NCBI GenBank assembly: GCA_016743945.1
Contig: JADGFI010000014.1
Location: 1 to 64,000 of the forward strand
Length of the DNA: 64,000 bases
From: Desulfobacteraceae bacterium
GTDB taxonomy: Bacteria > Desulfobacterota > Desulfobacteria > Desulfobacterales > Desulfobacteraceae
Reading direction: 5' to 3'
Below are positions 45,411 through 53,780 of this stretch, in pieces; the first letter of the stretch is position 1, and each line of letters starts with the position of its first letter. Position numbers and translations under genes: made by a program. Below the pieces are notes generated by a model. It was not told where the DNA came from. It searched no databases and saw only the letters and a program-made list of their open reading frames with translations.

Positions 45411-45512
45411 TACCGGGCACCGCACCTTGCCAATGGGTTTTTGGGGGAGAACCACCCCCTTCAGCCACCCGTCATTTAATGCCGCCTATAAAAGAATCGG
45501 GTGACCTGAATT

Positions 45513-46661
45513 TTATACCACGGTCAGCAGCATGAAACAGTGGGAAAACCGTCCACTTTCCGGAATAAAGCACAGAATTTTTTCGCCGGGGATTAATTTG
45601 CCGGATTTGAATAATTCTTCCATGATAATATAAATAGATGCCGACCCTGTGTTGCCGGTATAGGGCAGATTGGTGAACCATTTGTCATAGGGTATTTCAA
45701 ATCCGATTTTTTTCATGACATCATAGAATTTTGCTCTAAAATAATGGGATGAGTAGTGGGGCAGATACCAGTCGATATCTTCGGGTGTTATGCCTCGTTT
45801 TTTAGCCACCTGCTCAAGTGTTCTTCCCATGGTTTTTACGATCTGGCTACCCAGAAGCTTGGTATCCTGTTTTACGGCCAGTAAATTTTGTTTTGCCGCA
45901 TCAACGCTGGAGTCAGCTTCCCTCCACCCGAAAATAGAGCCATCCTCGTTTTGTTTGCCCCCGGCATACATACAGGTGGGCAGTTCGCCGGCATAGGAAA
46001 GAGAATCAATCCATTCTATTTTCAAGGAGATACCATCTGTATTGGGGGCATTGGAAACAAATGCCGCTCCCGAACCGTCGGACAGCATCCAGCGAAGAAA
46101 ATCCGCATTAAATGCCAGAATCGGCTGGTTTTGAATGTCGGCGCTGGGGTCAATGGCCGGGGTGAAAAAATCAGCCCGCATGAAGGAAGAAGACAACTCA
46201 GATCCTGTACCGACGGCATTGTCAGAGGCCCCACTTGCAACCGACATGTAGGCATACTTTAAGGCGGACATGCCGGCCAGGCAGATACCCGCCGTTGACA
46301 CGGCTTCGCAGGGCTTGATTCCAAGCTCTCCAAGTACCATCATGGCATGGCCGGGCATGATCAAATCAGGGCTTGTGGTGCCACAGCAAAGCGCCTGGAT
46401 CTCATCCAAACTGAATCCTTCGTGGGGCATCAGCCGTTTAACCGCTTCGGCGGTCAATTGGGCATTGGTGTGGGTAAACTTTTTTGTTGCCGGGTCAATG
46501 GCATAGTACCGTTTTTCAATCTTATTATTGGCAAGCATTCTTTCTTTGGTCAAAGAAGGGATATCCTTGATTTTACCAAGAACAGCCTCTATTTGATCAT
46601 TGGCAACAGGGGCATTTGGAAGAAAACTTGCAAGGTCTGTAATATAAACGTTTTTTGTCAT
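45513..46661 (-). CDS. Beta-ketoacyl-ACP synthase III-like protein
   Basis: 382 residues. The KAS III triad is complete: C127 in STAGICLAGMSAL, H302 in LPHYSSHYFR and N337 in YTGNTGSASIY. It probably primes the chain from an acyl-CoA or condenses two chains. The protein is longer than FabH (about 317) with extra residues around 165-260, closer to secondary-metabolite KAS III proteins. AAGGAAAAAATT stands before the ATG. It lies 36 bases after the radical SAM gene and faces the acyl carrier protein gene across about 100 bases. Confidence 0.88.
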   Translation of the reverse strand: MTKNVYITDLASFLPNAPVANDQIEAVLGKIKDIPSLTKERMLANNKIEKRYYAIDPATKKFTHTNAQLTAEAVKRLMPHEGFSLDEIQALCCGTTSPDLIMPGHAMMVLGELGIKPCEAVSTAGICLAGMSALKYAYMSVASGASDNAVGTGSELSSSFMRADFFTPAIDPSADIQNQPILAFNADFLRWMLSDGSGAAFVSNAPNTDGISLKIEWIDSLSYAGELPTCMYAGGKQNEDGSIFGWREADSSVDAAKQNLLAVKQDTKLLGSQIVKTMGRTLEQVAKKRGITPEDIDWYLPHYSSHYFRAKFYDVMKKIGFEIPYDKWFTNLPYTGNTGSASIYIIMEELFKSGKLIPGEKILCFIPESGRFSHCFMLLTVV

Positions 46662-46680
46662 TAATTTTTTCCTTTGAATA

Positions 46681-46689
46681 GGGGGGGGG
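46681..46689. repeat. G9 homopolymer between the radical SAM and KAS III genes
   Basis: On the coding (minus) strand this is nine C just before the ribosome binding site of the KAS III gene. Together with the G10 run before the first ketosynthase it may allow slippage that alters expression. Confidence 0.65.
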
Positions 46690-46697
46690 CTTTAAAA

Positions 46698-48002
46698 CTA
46701 TTTTTGGGTAATATGACGGTGAAATTTCTTAAAAAGTTCCGCATATAGCGTATAAAACTCTTCTTTTTCAAGTGCTGTCCGTGTCACTGCATTTGAAAAT
46801 GTATAATATGCCAGATCAAAAATTTTAATCTCCTCTTTCATGCTCTGATACAATGGGGTTCCGGGGATGGGTGTCAAAATCGAAGGAACAGGCAATTGGA
46901 TTTCATGGGTATCAATAAAATCCTCTAGGGCTTTAAAATCAGACCGGCCATAATCCGGTGAGACAATAAAGTCACCAATCACCTTAAGCCCGGTTTTCTT
47001 TAGGTGTTTGAGCGCTTTTATATTTGTTTCGACACTGCTTTTTTTATTAAATTGCGTCAAGCGCTGGTTGTCAATCTCTTCAAATCCAATAACAACACCC
47101 GCAAGACCTGCTTTTTGCCACAGGTCGATCACATCCGGATGATTTACAATGGTGTCGGCTCTTACATCGGCAATAATGTGTTTTTTCACTCCCGATGCGA
47201 TGATGGCAGCGGCAAATTGCCTGGCAAAGGAGATATTGCCAAAGGTATTGGCATCAACACAACGGATCATTGACACCATATCCAGGCGTTTCATGCAGTC
47301 AATGGAAGCCGCTATGGAATGGGTTAGGTAGCGCTCTCCTGTAAGGGTCGGGATAGAGCAGAATGCACAGGAATGAACGCAGCCAAAAGCCGTGACGACA
47401 AAGCCTGCTTTCCCGATACCACCCATCACATAGGTCTCCCGATAGTCTTTCACAAGATCATATCGCGGGGGATGCTCGTCCACCAGATCTTCAACGCTAT
47501 ATTGCCTGGGAACTAGGTTAAGGCGAGTGTCAGGGCAGGTTTTTGCAATCCCCGGAATCCGGACCTGCTGCCCTTTGTCAATGGCCGTGACAAGATCTCT
47601 GAAACTTTTTTTTGCCACACCGCAGACAACGTAATCAATGCCTTTCACATTAAAATAATCAGGATCGCAGGAGGCGTGGTGACCACCGGCTACAATTACC
47701 GGCGCATCCTGGTTCATTTCTTTTTTTATCTGTTGGGCAATGGCAATGAGGGCATCTGCTTCACAGGTGACCGAAGTGATCCCCACAAGATCGGGAGCAT
47801 CCCGGTTTATGGTTTCCATGAGGGCAGATGCAGGCTCAACTTTGAGATCCAGTATGCGCACATCATGGTCATAAAGGTTGCCGGCAAGGACTTCAAGCGC
47901 CAAGGGCTCACCTTTGAAAATGGCTTTTATGGAAGTGATTCCATATTGTTCTTCGGGAATACTTTTTCCCGAATTGGGCGGGTTGATCAATAAAATCTTC
48001 AT
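46698..48002 (-). CDS. B12-binding radical SAM protein of the polyketide-like cluster
   Basis: 434 residues. The N-terminal cobalamin-binding domain starts MKILLINPPNSGKS and includes VIVAGGHHASCDPDYF. The radical SAM cluster motif is FGCVHSCAFC near residue 204. The layout resembles BchE- and HpnJ-type enzymes, which methylate or rearrange unactivated carbon. Its place just before a KAS III gene suggests it modifies the acyl chain or its starter. The first gene of this minus-strand set may be the MarR gene, 233 bases upstream. Confidence 0.85.
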   Translation of the reverse strand: MKILLINPPNSGKSIPEEQYGITSIKAIFKGEPLALEVLAGNLYDHDVRILDLKVEPASALMETINRDAPDLVGITSVTCEADALIAIAQQIKKEMNQDAPVIVAGGHHASCDPDYFNVKGIDYVVCGVAKKSFRDLVTAIDKGQQVRIPGIAKTCPDTRLNLVPRQYSVEDLVDEHPPRYDLVKDYRETYVMGGIGKAGFVVTAFGCVHSCAFCSIPTLTGERYLTHSIAASIDCMKRLDMVSMIRCVDANTFGNISFARQFAAAIIASGVKKHIIADVRADTIVNHPDVIDLWQKAGLAGVVIGFEEIDNQRLTQFNKKSSVETNIKALKHLKKTGLKVIGDFIVSPDYGRSDFKALEDFIDTHEIQLPVPSILTPIPGTPLYQSMKEEIKIFDLAYYTFSNAVTRTALEKEEFYTLYAELFKKFHRHITQK

Positions 48003-48140
48003 AAGCCCTTTCCTTGTTTCATGCCAGACGAATTGCTGGGCCTAGGGAGGAAGGGGGCCTTTTTTGATCCATGGGTAGCTTGCATTTGGGTTGGTAATTT
48101 TTTCATCCGGGACATGTCCTAATAGCGTTCAAGTGGTGTT

Positions 48141-48169
48141 GAAAAAAAATATAAAAAATATTTTTTTTC
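48141..48169. repeat. AT-only 12-bp inverted repeat
   Basis: GAAAAAAAATAT and ATATTTTTTTTC flank five A. It lies between the MarR stop and the radical SAM start. On the minus strand it ends in A, so it is not a clean terminator; it may be an operator or a bent-DNA site for the radical SAM-KAS III promoter. Confidence 0.5.
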
Positions 48170-48235
48170 GGTTGATTCAAATTTTGATTTGTATCTTTTT
48201 ATTGGCATAAACAGTGTTCTAACAAAACATATAGG

Positions 48236-48742
48236 TCAGGATATTTTTTCTTCAATTATAGAACCTGTTACCATGATGGGGGAGGCTTCAATTTTTTCGG
48301 CAGACATCAAATTGACCACTCTTTCAAATGAGCTTAAAATCATGAGTTGTTCCCAGTCTTTGATTTTGGAAAATCGCTGGGTGAATGTTTTTTGCAAGAG
48401 CGGCGGAAGATCTTTAATGATTTCTTTCCCGGCTTCTGAAAGAGAAAGGCTTACAGCCCGCTTGTCATCTTCCCGTTTTATGCGTAGCAGATACCCTTTT
48501 TTTTCAAGGCGCTTGGTAATGTCTGTGACGGTTGCCTGGCTAAGACTTGTTATTTTTGACAAGGGCGTAACCGAAATTTTATCCTGGTTTGAAATTTCCT
48601 GAAGCACAATCAGCTGAGGCCCTGTTAATCCAAAGGACTTATTGAGCATTCTGGAATGAATATCAATTGCCTGTATGATTTTTCTAAGAGAGATTAACAA
48701 CTCTCTGCACCGTTGTTCGTCTAATCGGTTCATTCCGTTCAT
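48236..48742 (-). CDS. MarR-family transcriptional regulator
   Basis: 168 residues. The winged helix is visible: LTGPQLIVLQEIS, then the recognition helix LSQATVTDITKRLEKKGYLLR and the wing REDDKRAVSLSLSEAG. MarR proteins bind palindromes as dimers and are released by small ligands. It lies upstream of the radical SAM and KAS III genes on the same strand and divergent from the ProX-like gene, so it may control either or both. Confidence 0.9.
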   Translation of the reverse strand: MNGMNRLDEQRCRELLISLRKIIQAIDIHSRMLNKSFGLTGPQLIVLQEISNQDKISVTPLSKITSLSQATVTDITKRLEKKGYLLRIKREDDKRAVSLSLSEAGKEIIKDLPPLLQKTFTQRFSKIKDWEQLMILSSFERVVNLMSAEKIEASPIMVTGSIIEEKIS

Positions 48743-48947
48743 TCCCGTTTTAAAAATATATCATTGGTATTTTTTTTAAATGATCCTACTCTATTTCCGG
48801 AAACAGATCAATATAGGATCTATCTGTCGAAATTTAAACAAAGTATTCTAAGCATATTTTAATGTAATAATTTAATGTAAATTTATTTAAACTACTGTTT
48901 TAAAGGGAATAACAAAAATATTCGAATTTCTTTTGCCCTAGGTTGAG

Positions 48948-48976
48948 TTGACAAAATACATTGTATACGATACAAT
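48948..48976 (+). promoter_or_regulatory. Promoter with overlapping palindromic operator upstream of the ProX-like gene
   Basis: TTGACA (48948-48953) and TACAAT (48971-48976) are spaced by 17 bases. A perfect palindrome, ATTGTAT-ACG-ATACAAT (48960-48976), covers the -10 box, so a dimeric repressor bound there would block transcription. The divergent MarR protein is one candidate; GntR-type regulators use similar sites. The rest of 48743-49180 holds no gene I can support. Confidence 0.55.
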
Positions 48977-49180
48977 ATTTTTTTGATTTTACCAGAAGGT
49001 TCCTGGCGGGTTTGTCCGTTAAATTTTTTTTGTGATGGGTCTTTTCGGGCCCGGTAAATATAGGCTTGTGCGAATGCTGAACCGGCATAAAGGACGCCAG
49101 GTGACTGAATACTAATGAGACTGTATGCAGGAAAAAATAATAGATAATCAATAACCTAAAGATAACTACTAGGAGGATGT

Positions 49181-50215
49181 ATGTGTATTGTAAAAAAAAT
49201 TTTATTTGTTTTGTTATTTTGCATAATGGTGACGGTTTCAACAGCCTGGTCATCGGCGGAAAAACCCGGGGAAGGCGTGGCGGTCAAGCCTGCAAGGGCC
49301 ACCTGGAATACAGGTTTTTTTCAGGAAGCCATTGTCAGAAAGGGACTTGTGGCGCTTGGCTATGAGGTGAAAAAAACCAAGGATCTTCAAAATCCCATTT
49401 TTTATAAAGCCGTGGCCCTGGGAGATGTGGACTATTGGACAAATGGATGGTTCCCGAACCATAACAGCCAGTTGCCAAAAAATTTCTATGATGTGGCAGA
49501 TACCTATGGTTTTGTCATTAAGGCAGGCGGTCTTCAAGGGTACCTGGTGTCTAAACGCGAGGTTGAAAAATACAATATCACCTCTTTGGATGATTTTAAA
49601 CGCGATGAGGTTAAAAAAGCCTTTGATAAAAATGGTGACGGCAAAGCCGATATGACCGCCTGTCCTCCGGGCTGGGGCTGTGAAAATGTGATCACCCACC
49701 ACATGGAGGTTTATGGCCTTTATGACCATATAAATCCTGTGAAGGCATCCTATGAAGCAGGCATGGCATCGGCTCTCGGGGCCTACAAGGCGGGGGAGCC
49801 GATCTTTTTTTATACCTGGGCTCCCAATTGGACAATTTTTAAGCTCAAACCCGGTCAGGATGTGATGTGGATTAATGTTCCCAAAATTATCCCCAAGGAA
49901 TCCCAGAAGTCTGCCGTCGATCGAATGACACAATCCGGGATCGTTGGCGCTGTGACCGATCCGATTAAATTGGGATATGTTGTTTCCGATATCCGTATCG
50001 TTGCCAATAAAAAATTTACAACCAAGAATCCCGCAGCCAAAAAATTCTTTGAGGTGTTTACCCTGCCCCTTGCAGATATCAATGCCCAGAACACAAAAAT
50101 GAACGAAGGCGAAAAAGCCCAAAAAGACGTGGAACGCCATGCGGCAGAATGGATTGTCCAAAATCAAGCCCAGTGGGACAATTGGCTTGAACAGGCAAGA
50201 AATGCTGCCAAATAG
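49181..50215 (+). CDS. proX: Glycine betaine/proline-type ABC substrate-binding protein (ProX-like)
   Basis: 344 residues with a signal peptide (ILFVLLFCIMVTVSTAWS). The fold is that of ProX: ARATWNTGFFQEAIVRKGL, ALGDVDYWTNGWFPNHN, and EPIFFYTWAPNWTIFKL with the tryptophans that box in trimethylammonium groups. AGGAGG lies four bases before the ATG. No ProV or ProW gene is adjacent, so it must work with a transporter encoded elsewhere. A terminator follows it, so it is a single-gene unit. Confidence 0.88.
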   Translation: MCIVKKILFVLLFCIMVTVSTAWSSAEKPGEGVAVKPARATWNTGFFQEAIVRKGLVALGYEVKKTKDLQNPIFYKAVALGDVDYWTNGWFPNHNSQLPKNFYDVADTYGFVIKAGGLQGYLVSKREVEKYNITSLDDFKRDEVKKAFDKNGDGKADMTACPPGWGCENVITHHMEVYGLYDHINPVKASYEAGMASALGAYKAGEPIFFYTWAPNWTIFKLKPGQDVMWINVPKIIPKESQKSAVDRMTQSGIVGAVTDPIKLGYVVSDIRIVANKKFTTKNPAAKKFFEVFTLPLADINAQNTKMNEGEKAQKDVERHAAEWIVQNQAQWDNWLEQARNAAK

Positions 50216-50247
50216 GTATCTTCCTTGATTTAAATTTTATGTTCTGT

Positions 50248-50288
50248 CATCCCTGATTGGATTCATGCTGATCAGGGATGTTTTTGTT
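50248..50288 (+). terminator. Rho-independent terminator after the ProX-like gene
   Basis: CATCCCTGAT and ATCAGGGATG form a perfect 10-bp stem over a 13-base loop, followed by TTTTTGTT. Confidence 0.9.
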
Positions 50289-50357
50289 ACTCGAAGGAAT
50301 TTCGGGCGCACAAAGAGCGTTGTTTGCGAAGAAATATGTTGGTCATTTCCTCGCCTG

Positions 50358-51221
50358 TTAATAGACTTTCCTTTTTGAGAATCCTTTGCCCAGGACATTA
50401 AAGGTGTTTTCCGTGATCAGGAAGGCATCGGGGTCAATGCCAAAGACCACTTCCTCGATGCGTTTGATCTGAAAGGTGTTGACAACGGTGAGGATGATAT
50501 CTTTGCTTTTGCCGGTATAGGCACCTTCCCCCTTTAAAAAAGTGGCGCCCCGGTTTATTTTTTTAATGATTTCATCGGCAATGGGCCGGGATTTTTCAGA
50601 GATAATAATGACCATTTTCCGCTGGTTGAAAAGGGTAATACAAGATTCCATGACCAGAGAAGCAATATAGCTTGTGGCCATGGAGTAGAGAATCAGATCG
50701 GTTTCCATGGTGCCGAAGCTGAAGAGAAAGAGGACAAAGCTGAAGATGAAATTAAAGGTCCCGATACGGATACCAAATTTTTGGTTGAGCAAGATGGAGA
50801 TGATGTCATTGCCGCCGGATGACCCAAGGGATCTGAAAACAATACCGACACCTGCGCCGGAGAGGATACCGCCGGCAAGGGCGGCCAGCCAGGGATCAGC
50901 AATCTCAATTTTGAAATTGGTAAGGTCAAGACAAATGGTCAATACAATCATTCCAAAAAGGCTGTAATACAAAAACCGTTTGCTGATAAATTTCCAGCCA
51001 AGGATAAAGACAGGAATATTCAAAAGCAGAAACCAAAGGCCCGGGGTGAGCGTGCCGGTGTAATAGAGCAGTAAGATACTCAGACCGGAAAATCCGCCGG
51101 TGATCATTCCGTGGGGAATGATAATGGATTTAAGTCCCACGGCAAGAATGACACTTCCCAGGGTGATTAAAAACAGGTTCCAGGGGACAGAATAGGTGAT
51201 GTCTTGAAATTTCAATTTCAT
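50358..51221 (-). CDS. YitT-family membrane protein
   Basis: 287 residues. Five to six membrane helices (LFLITLGSVILAVGLKSIII, LWFLLLNIPVFILGW, LAALAGGILSGAGVGIVF) carry the family motifs PHGMITGGFSGLS and GSSGGNDIIS. The C-terminal cytoplasmic domain is DUF2179 (RGATFLKGEGAYTGKSKDIILTV). Function is not established for the family. It stands alone. Confidence 0.9.
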   Translation of the reverse strand: MKLKFQDITYSVPWNLFLITLGSVILAVGLKSIIIPHGMITGGFSGLSILLLYYTGTLTPGLWFLLLNIPVFILGWKFISKRFLYYSLFGMIVLTICLDLTNFKIEIADPWLAALAGGILSGAGVGIVFRSLGSSGGNDIISILLNQKFGIRIGTFNFIFSFVLFLFSFGTMETDLILYSMATSYIASLVMESCITLFNQRKMVIIISEKSRPIADEIIKKINRGATFLKGEGAYTGKSKDIILTVVNTFQIKRIEEVVFGIDPDAFLITENTFNVLGKGFSKRKVY

Positions 51222-51323
51222 TGGTTTACCTCAAGTGTTAAAAAAGGCGTTCTAATAGTATAAATAGAACGTAAAAACAAGTTATTTTCATCAAGATTTC
51301 AAAAAAAATCAAGCCCTGGGTGA

Positions 51324-53780
51324 TTATTTCCAGAAAGCCTTGAGGGTTTCCTTTAATTCCAGGCAATTGGAAATTGTCTCGTAGGGGTGCCATTCGTCGG
51401 GGAACAGATCTCGATAATCCTTCCGGGTAAACCGTTCATCAATGAGCACCACAATCCCCCGATCGGTTTCTGTTCGGATGAGTCGGCCTGTGGCCTGCAT
51501 GACCCGGTTGAATCCGGGCATCTGGTAGGCATTGAAAAATCCGTCTTCATTGCGGGTCTCATAGTAAGCCCGGATCCGGTCCTGGGCAGGACAGATCTGG
51601 GGAAGCCCCACACCCACCACAATCACCCCGATGAGGCGGTTTCCTTCCAGATCAATCCCTTCGCCAAAGATGCCCCCCATCACCGCAAATCCTGTGACCC
51701 GGCTTTGAGGGGTAAATTGATCCAAAAATTTTTCCCGTTCGGCTTCGGCCATCTGATGGGCTTGAACCTGGACATTTTCTATCCGGCCATCTTGTTCAAT
51801 AATCTTAACAACTTGGTTCATGTAAGCATGGGAAGGAAAGAAAACCATATAATTTCCTTTTTTTTCCGCCACGGTTTGGGCAATGACCTTGGCCACTTCC
51901 TTGAAAAATCGTTGTCTGGCTCTATAGGTTGTCTGGATCTCTTTGTGGATGATGAGTTTGAAATTTTCCCTTGGGAAAGGGGAGGGCAGTACAATGGAAT
52001 AGGGGATAATCTTTTCAGGTCCCTTTGTTTTTTTGGCTTTGGGTTCCATGTCTTTGGTTTGAGTGTGTTTGGTATCAGGATACCCCTCTTTGGTTCCGAA
52101 CAGGATGGCCTGGTAATAGGCTATGGGGAAAAAAGTGGCCGAAAACAGGATGGCCGAATCGCTCCTTTGAATCAATCTGGAAAAGATCAGGGAGGGGTCC
52201 ATGCAGAACAACCGGGTATTGATTTCCTGGCTGCTTTTTTTTTCAATGAAAAATCGGTAATGGTTGTCAAACAGCCGGGCGATGGTTAAAAAGGCTGCGG
52301 CCATGAAATAAAATTCAATAAGGTCAGCCCGTATGGGAGATTTCGGATGTTTGTCCAGCCAAAGGTCTGCCTTGACCACAAATTGGTCGATTGCCGCCAT
52401 GTAGTCCTTTGGCAGGTCTGTCAATTCCTTGAAATTGGGGTCATGGGCAAGATCATATACCCGGTCGGCCTTATTCTTTCCCAATTCCCTTAATTTAAGC
52501 CGGACAAGTTCCTTGTTCATCTTGACCAGGGAAGCGGACAGATCCGGGGCAACCTCCCGTACAAGTTTCTGGGTGTTCAAGATATCTGATTTTAAGAGAT
52601 CTGCCGAATACATGGACCGCAACCGGTCGGGTAGGTTATGGGCCTCGTCGATGAGAAAGGTTACCTTATACGTGTCCCTGTCAAAAAACCGTTTCAGATA
52701 TACCTGGGGGTCAAAGGCATAGTTCAGATCACAGATAATGACATCGCAGACAAGGGAAATATCAAGCGAGAGTTCAAAGGGACAAATTTGATAGGTCTGT
52801 CCAATGGTTTCGATTCGACGCTGGTCAAAGAGGTCATGTTTTGCCACTGCAGCCATGGCCTGGTTGAGTTTGCTATAATAGGACTGGGCATAGGGACAGG
52901 TGTCCATGTCGCAAATCTTGTCCGGTGCAAAACAGATTTTTTGCTTGGCCGTGAGGATCACACTTTTGAGTCTGACCCCCATATTTCCCATATCCCTGAG
53001 CGCCTTGCGGGCCACTGTCCTGCCCAGAGTTTTGGCAGTGAGATAAAATATTTTGTCAACCTGGCCCATGCCAAGGGATTTGATGGCAGGAAAAAGGGTG
53101 GCAATGGTTTTGCCCGTGCCTGTGGGGGCCCGGGCAAAAAGGATTTTTTTGTTTTTGACAATCTTATAAACAGCTTCGGCCAGTTCCCGCTGGCCTTCCC
53201 TGAAATCTTCATAGGGAAAGCCCAGGTTTTTAATGGACTGATTCCGGATATGTGCCCAGGTAGTCCGGGGTTTAAATTGTGCAATATAGGCAGCCACGGT
53301 TTTGTCAAAAAAAATCTTTAGATCCGGGGCGGAATAGGTTTTTATCTGTTCACAGGTTTTTTTTGACGGAAGGTGGGCATAGGTGAGTTGAAGATCTATT
53401 GTTTCAAGTTCTTTCTCTTTTATAACCATATACCCATAACACTTGAGCTGGGCCTTGTGGTCGGGAAGGGGATTTTTGCACAAGAGATCCGGGTCCTGTC
53501 TTGTGGTCTTAATTTCTTCCACTAAAACCCGATTTTTTGTTATCATCATTCCGTCGATTCGTCCGAAAATATCCAGAGAGAAAATATCATGGTCTACCCG
53601 GGTGGAGACAGCAACCTCCTTTTCATACCCAGGGGGCCGCATGGCCTGGATCCTTGTATGTTCCCGAATACCCGCAAGGCCCCTTGTTCTGCTGACAAAG
53701 GTCTGGGAAAGGTCTCCTTTTTGACGGCCTGCTGCGATCAGATCCTTGACAGAGACCCTGAATATTTCTTTTTGGGTCAT
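51324..53780 (-). CDS. DinG/XPD-like helicase with N-terminal PD-(D/E)XK nuclease-like domain
   Basis: 818 residues. Residues about 60-150 hold a nuclease-like pattern: GRIDGMM, then VLVEEIKTTR, as in Cas4/PDDEXK_1 domains. The helicase follows: Walker A ARAPTGTGKTIATLFP, an iron-sulfur domain with cysteines in KICFAPDKICDMDTCPY and YQICPFELS, the DEAH box LIDEAHNLPDR, and ATGRLIRTETDRG near the C-terminus. This is the Rad3/XPD class that unwinds DNA 5' to 3'. Its ATG overlaps the stop of the SNF2-like gene upstream by four bases. The pair may act together in repair or defence; that is inference. Confidence 0.88.
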   Translation of the reverse strand: MTQKEIFRVSVKDLIAAGRQKGDLSQTFVSRTRGLAGIREHTRIQAMRPPGYEKEVAVSTRVDHDIFSLDIFGRIDGMMITKNRVLVEEIKTTRQDPDLLCKNPLPDHKAQLKCYGYMVIKEKELETIDLQLTYAHLPSKKTCEQIKTYSAPDLKIFFDKTVAAYIAQFKPRTTWAHIRNQSIKNLGFPYEDFREGQRELAEAVYKIVKNKKILFARAPTGTGKTIATLFPAIKSLGMGQVDKIFYLTAKTLGRTVARKALRDMGNMGVRLKSVILTAKQKICFAPDKICDMDTCPYAQSYYSKLNQAMAAVAKHDLFDQRRIETIGQTYQICPFELSLDISLVCDVIICDLNYAFDPQVYLKRFFDRDTYKVTFLIDEAHNLPDRLRSMYSADLLKSDILNTQKLVREVAPDLSASLVKMNKELVRLKLRELGKNKADRVYDLAHDPNFKELTDLPKDYMAAIDQFVVKADLWLDKHPKSPIRADLIEFYFMAAAFLTIARLFDNHYRFFIEKKSSQEINTRLFCMDPSLIFSRLIQRSDSAILFSATFFPIAYYQAILFGTKEGYPDTKHTQTKDMEPKAKKTKGPEKIIPYSIVLPSPFPRENFKLIIHKEIQTTYRARQRFFKEVAKVIAQTVAEKKGNYMVFFPSHAYMNQVVKIIEQDGRIENVQVQAHQMAEAEREKFLDQFTPQSRVTGFAVMGGIFGEGIDLEGNRLIGVIVVGVGLPQICPAQDRIRAYYETRNEDGFFNAYQMPGFNRVMQATGRLIRTETDRGIVVLIDERFTRKDYRDLFPDEWHPYETISNCLELKETLKAFWK

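Noticed and set aside
39384..48002. Ladderane-type lipid cluster
   Set aside because: KS, ACP and a radical SAM gene are suggestive, but the desaturase- and dehydratase-like genes expected are absent and BtrH plus ABC-2 point elsewhere. It cannot be excluded without comparison.
48900..49253. 117-codon minus-strand open frame upstream of the ProX-like gene
   Set aside because: It runs across the ProX promoter and signal peptide, has low-complexity hydrophobic content, and no ribosome binding site.
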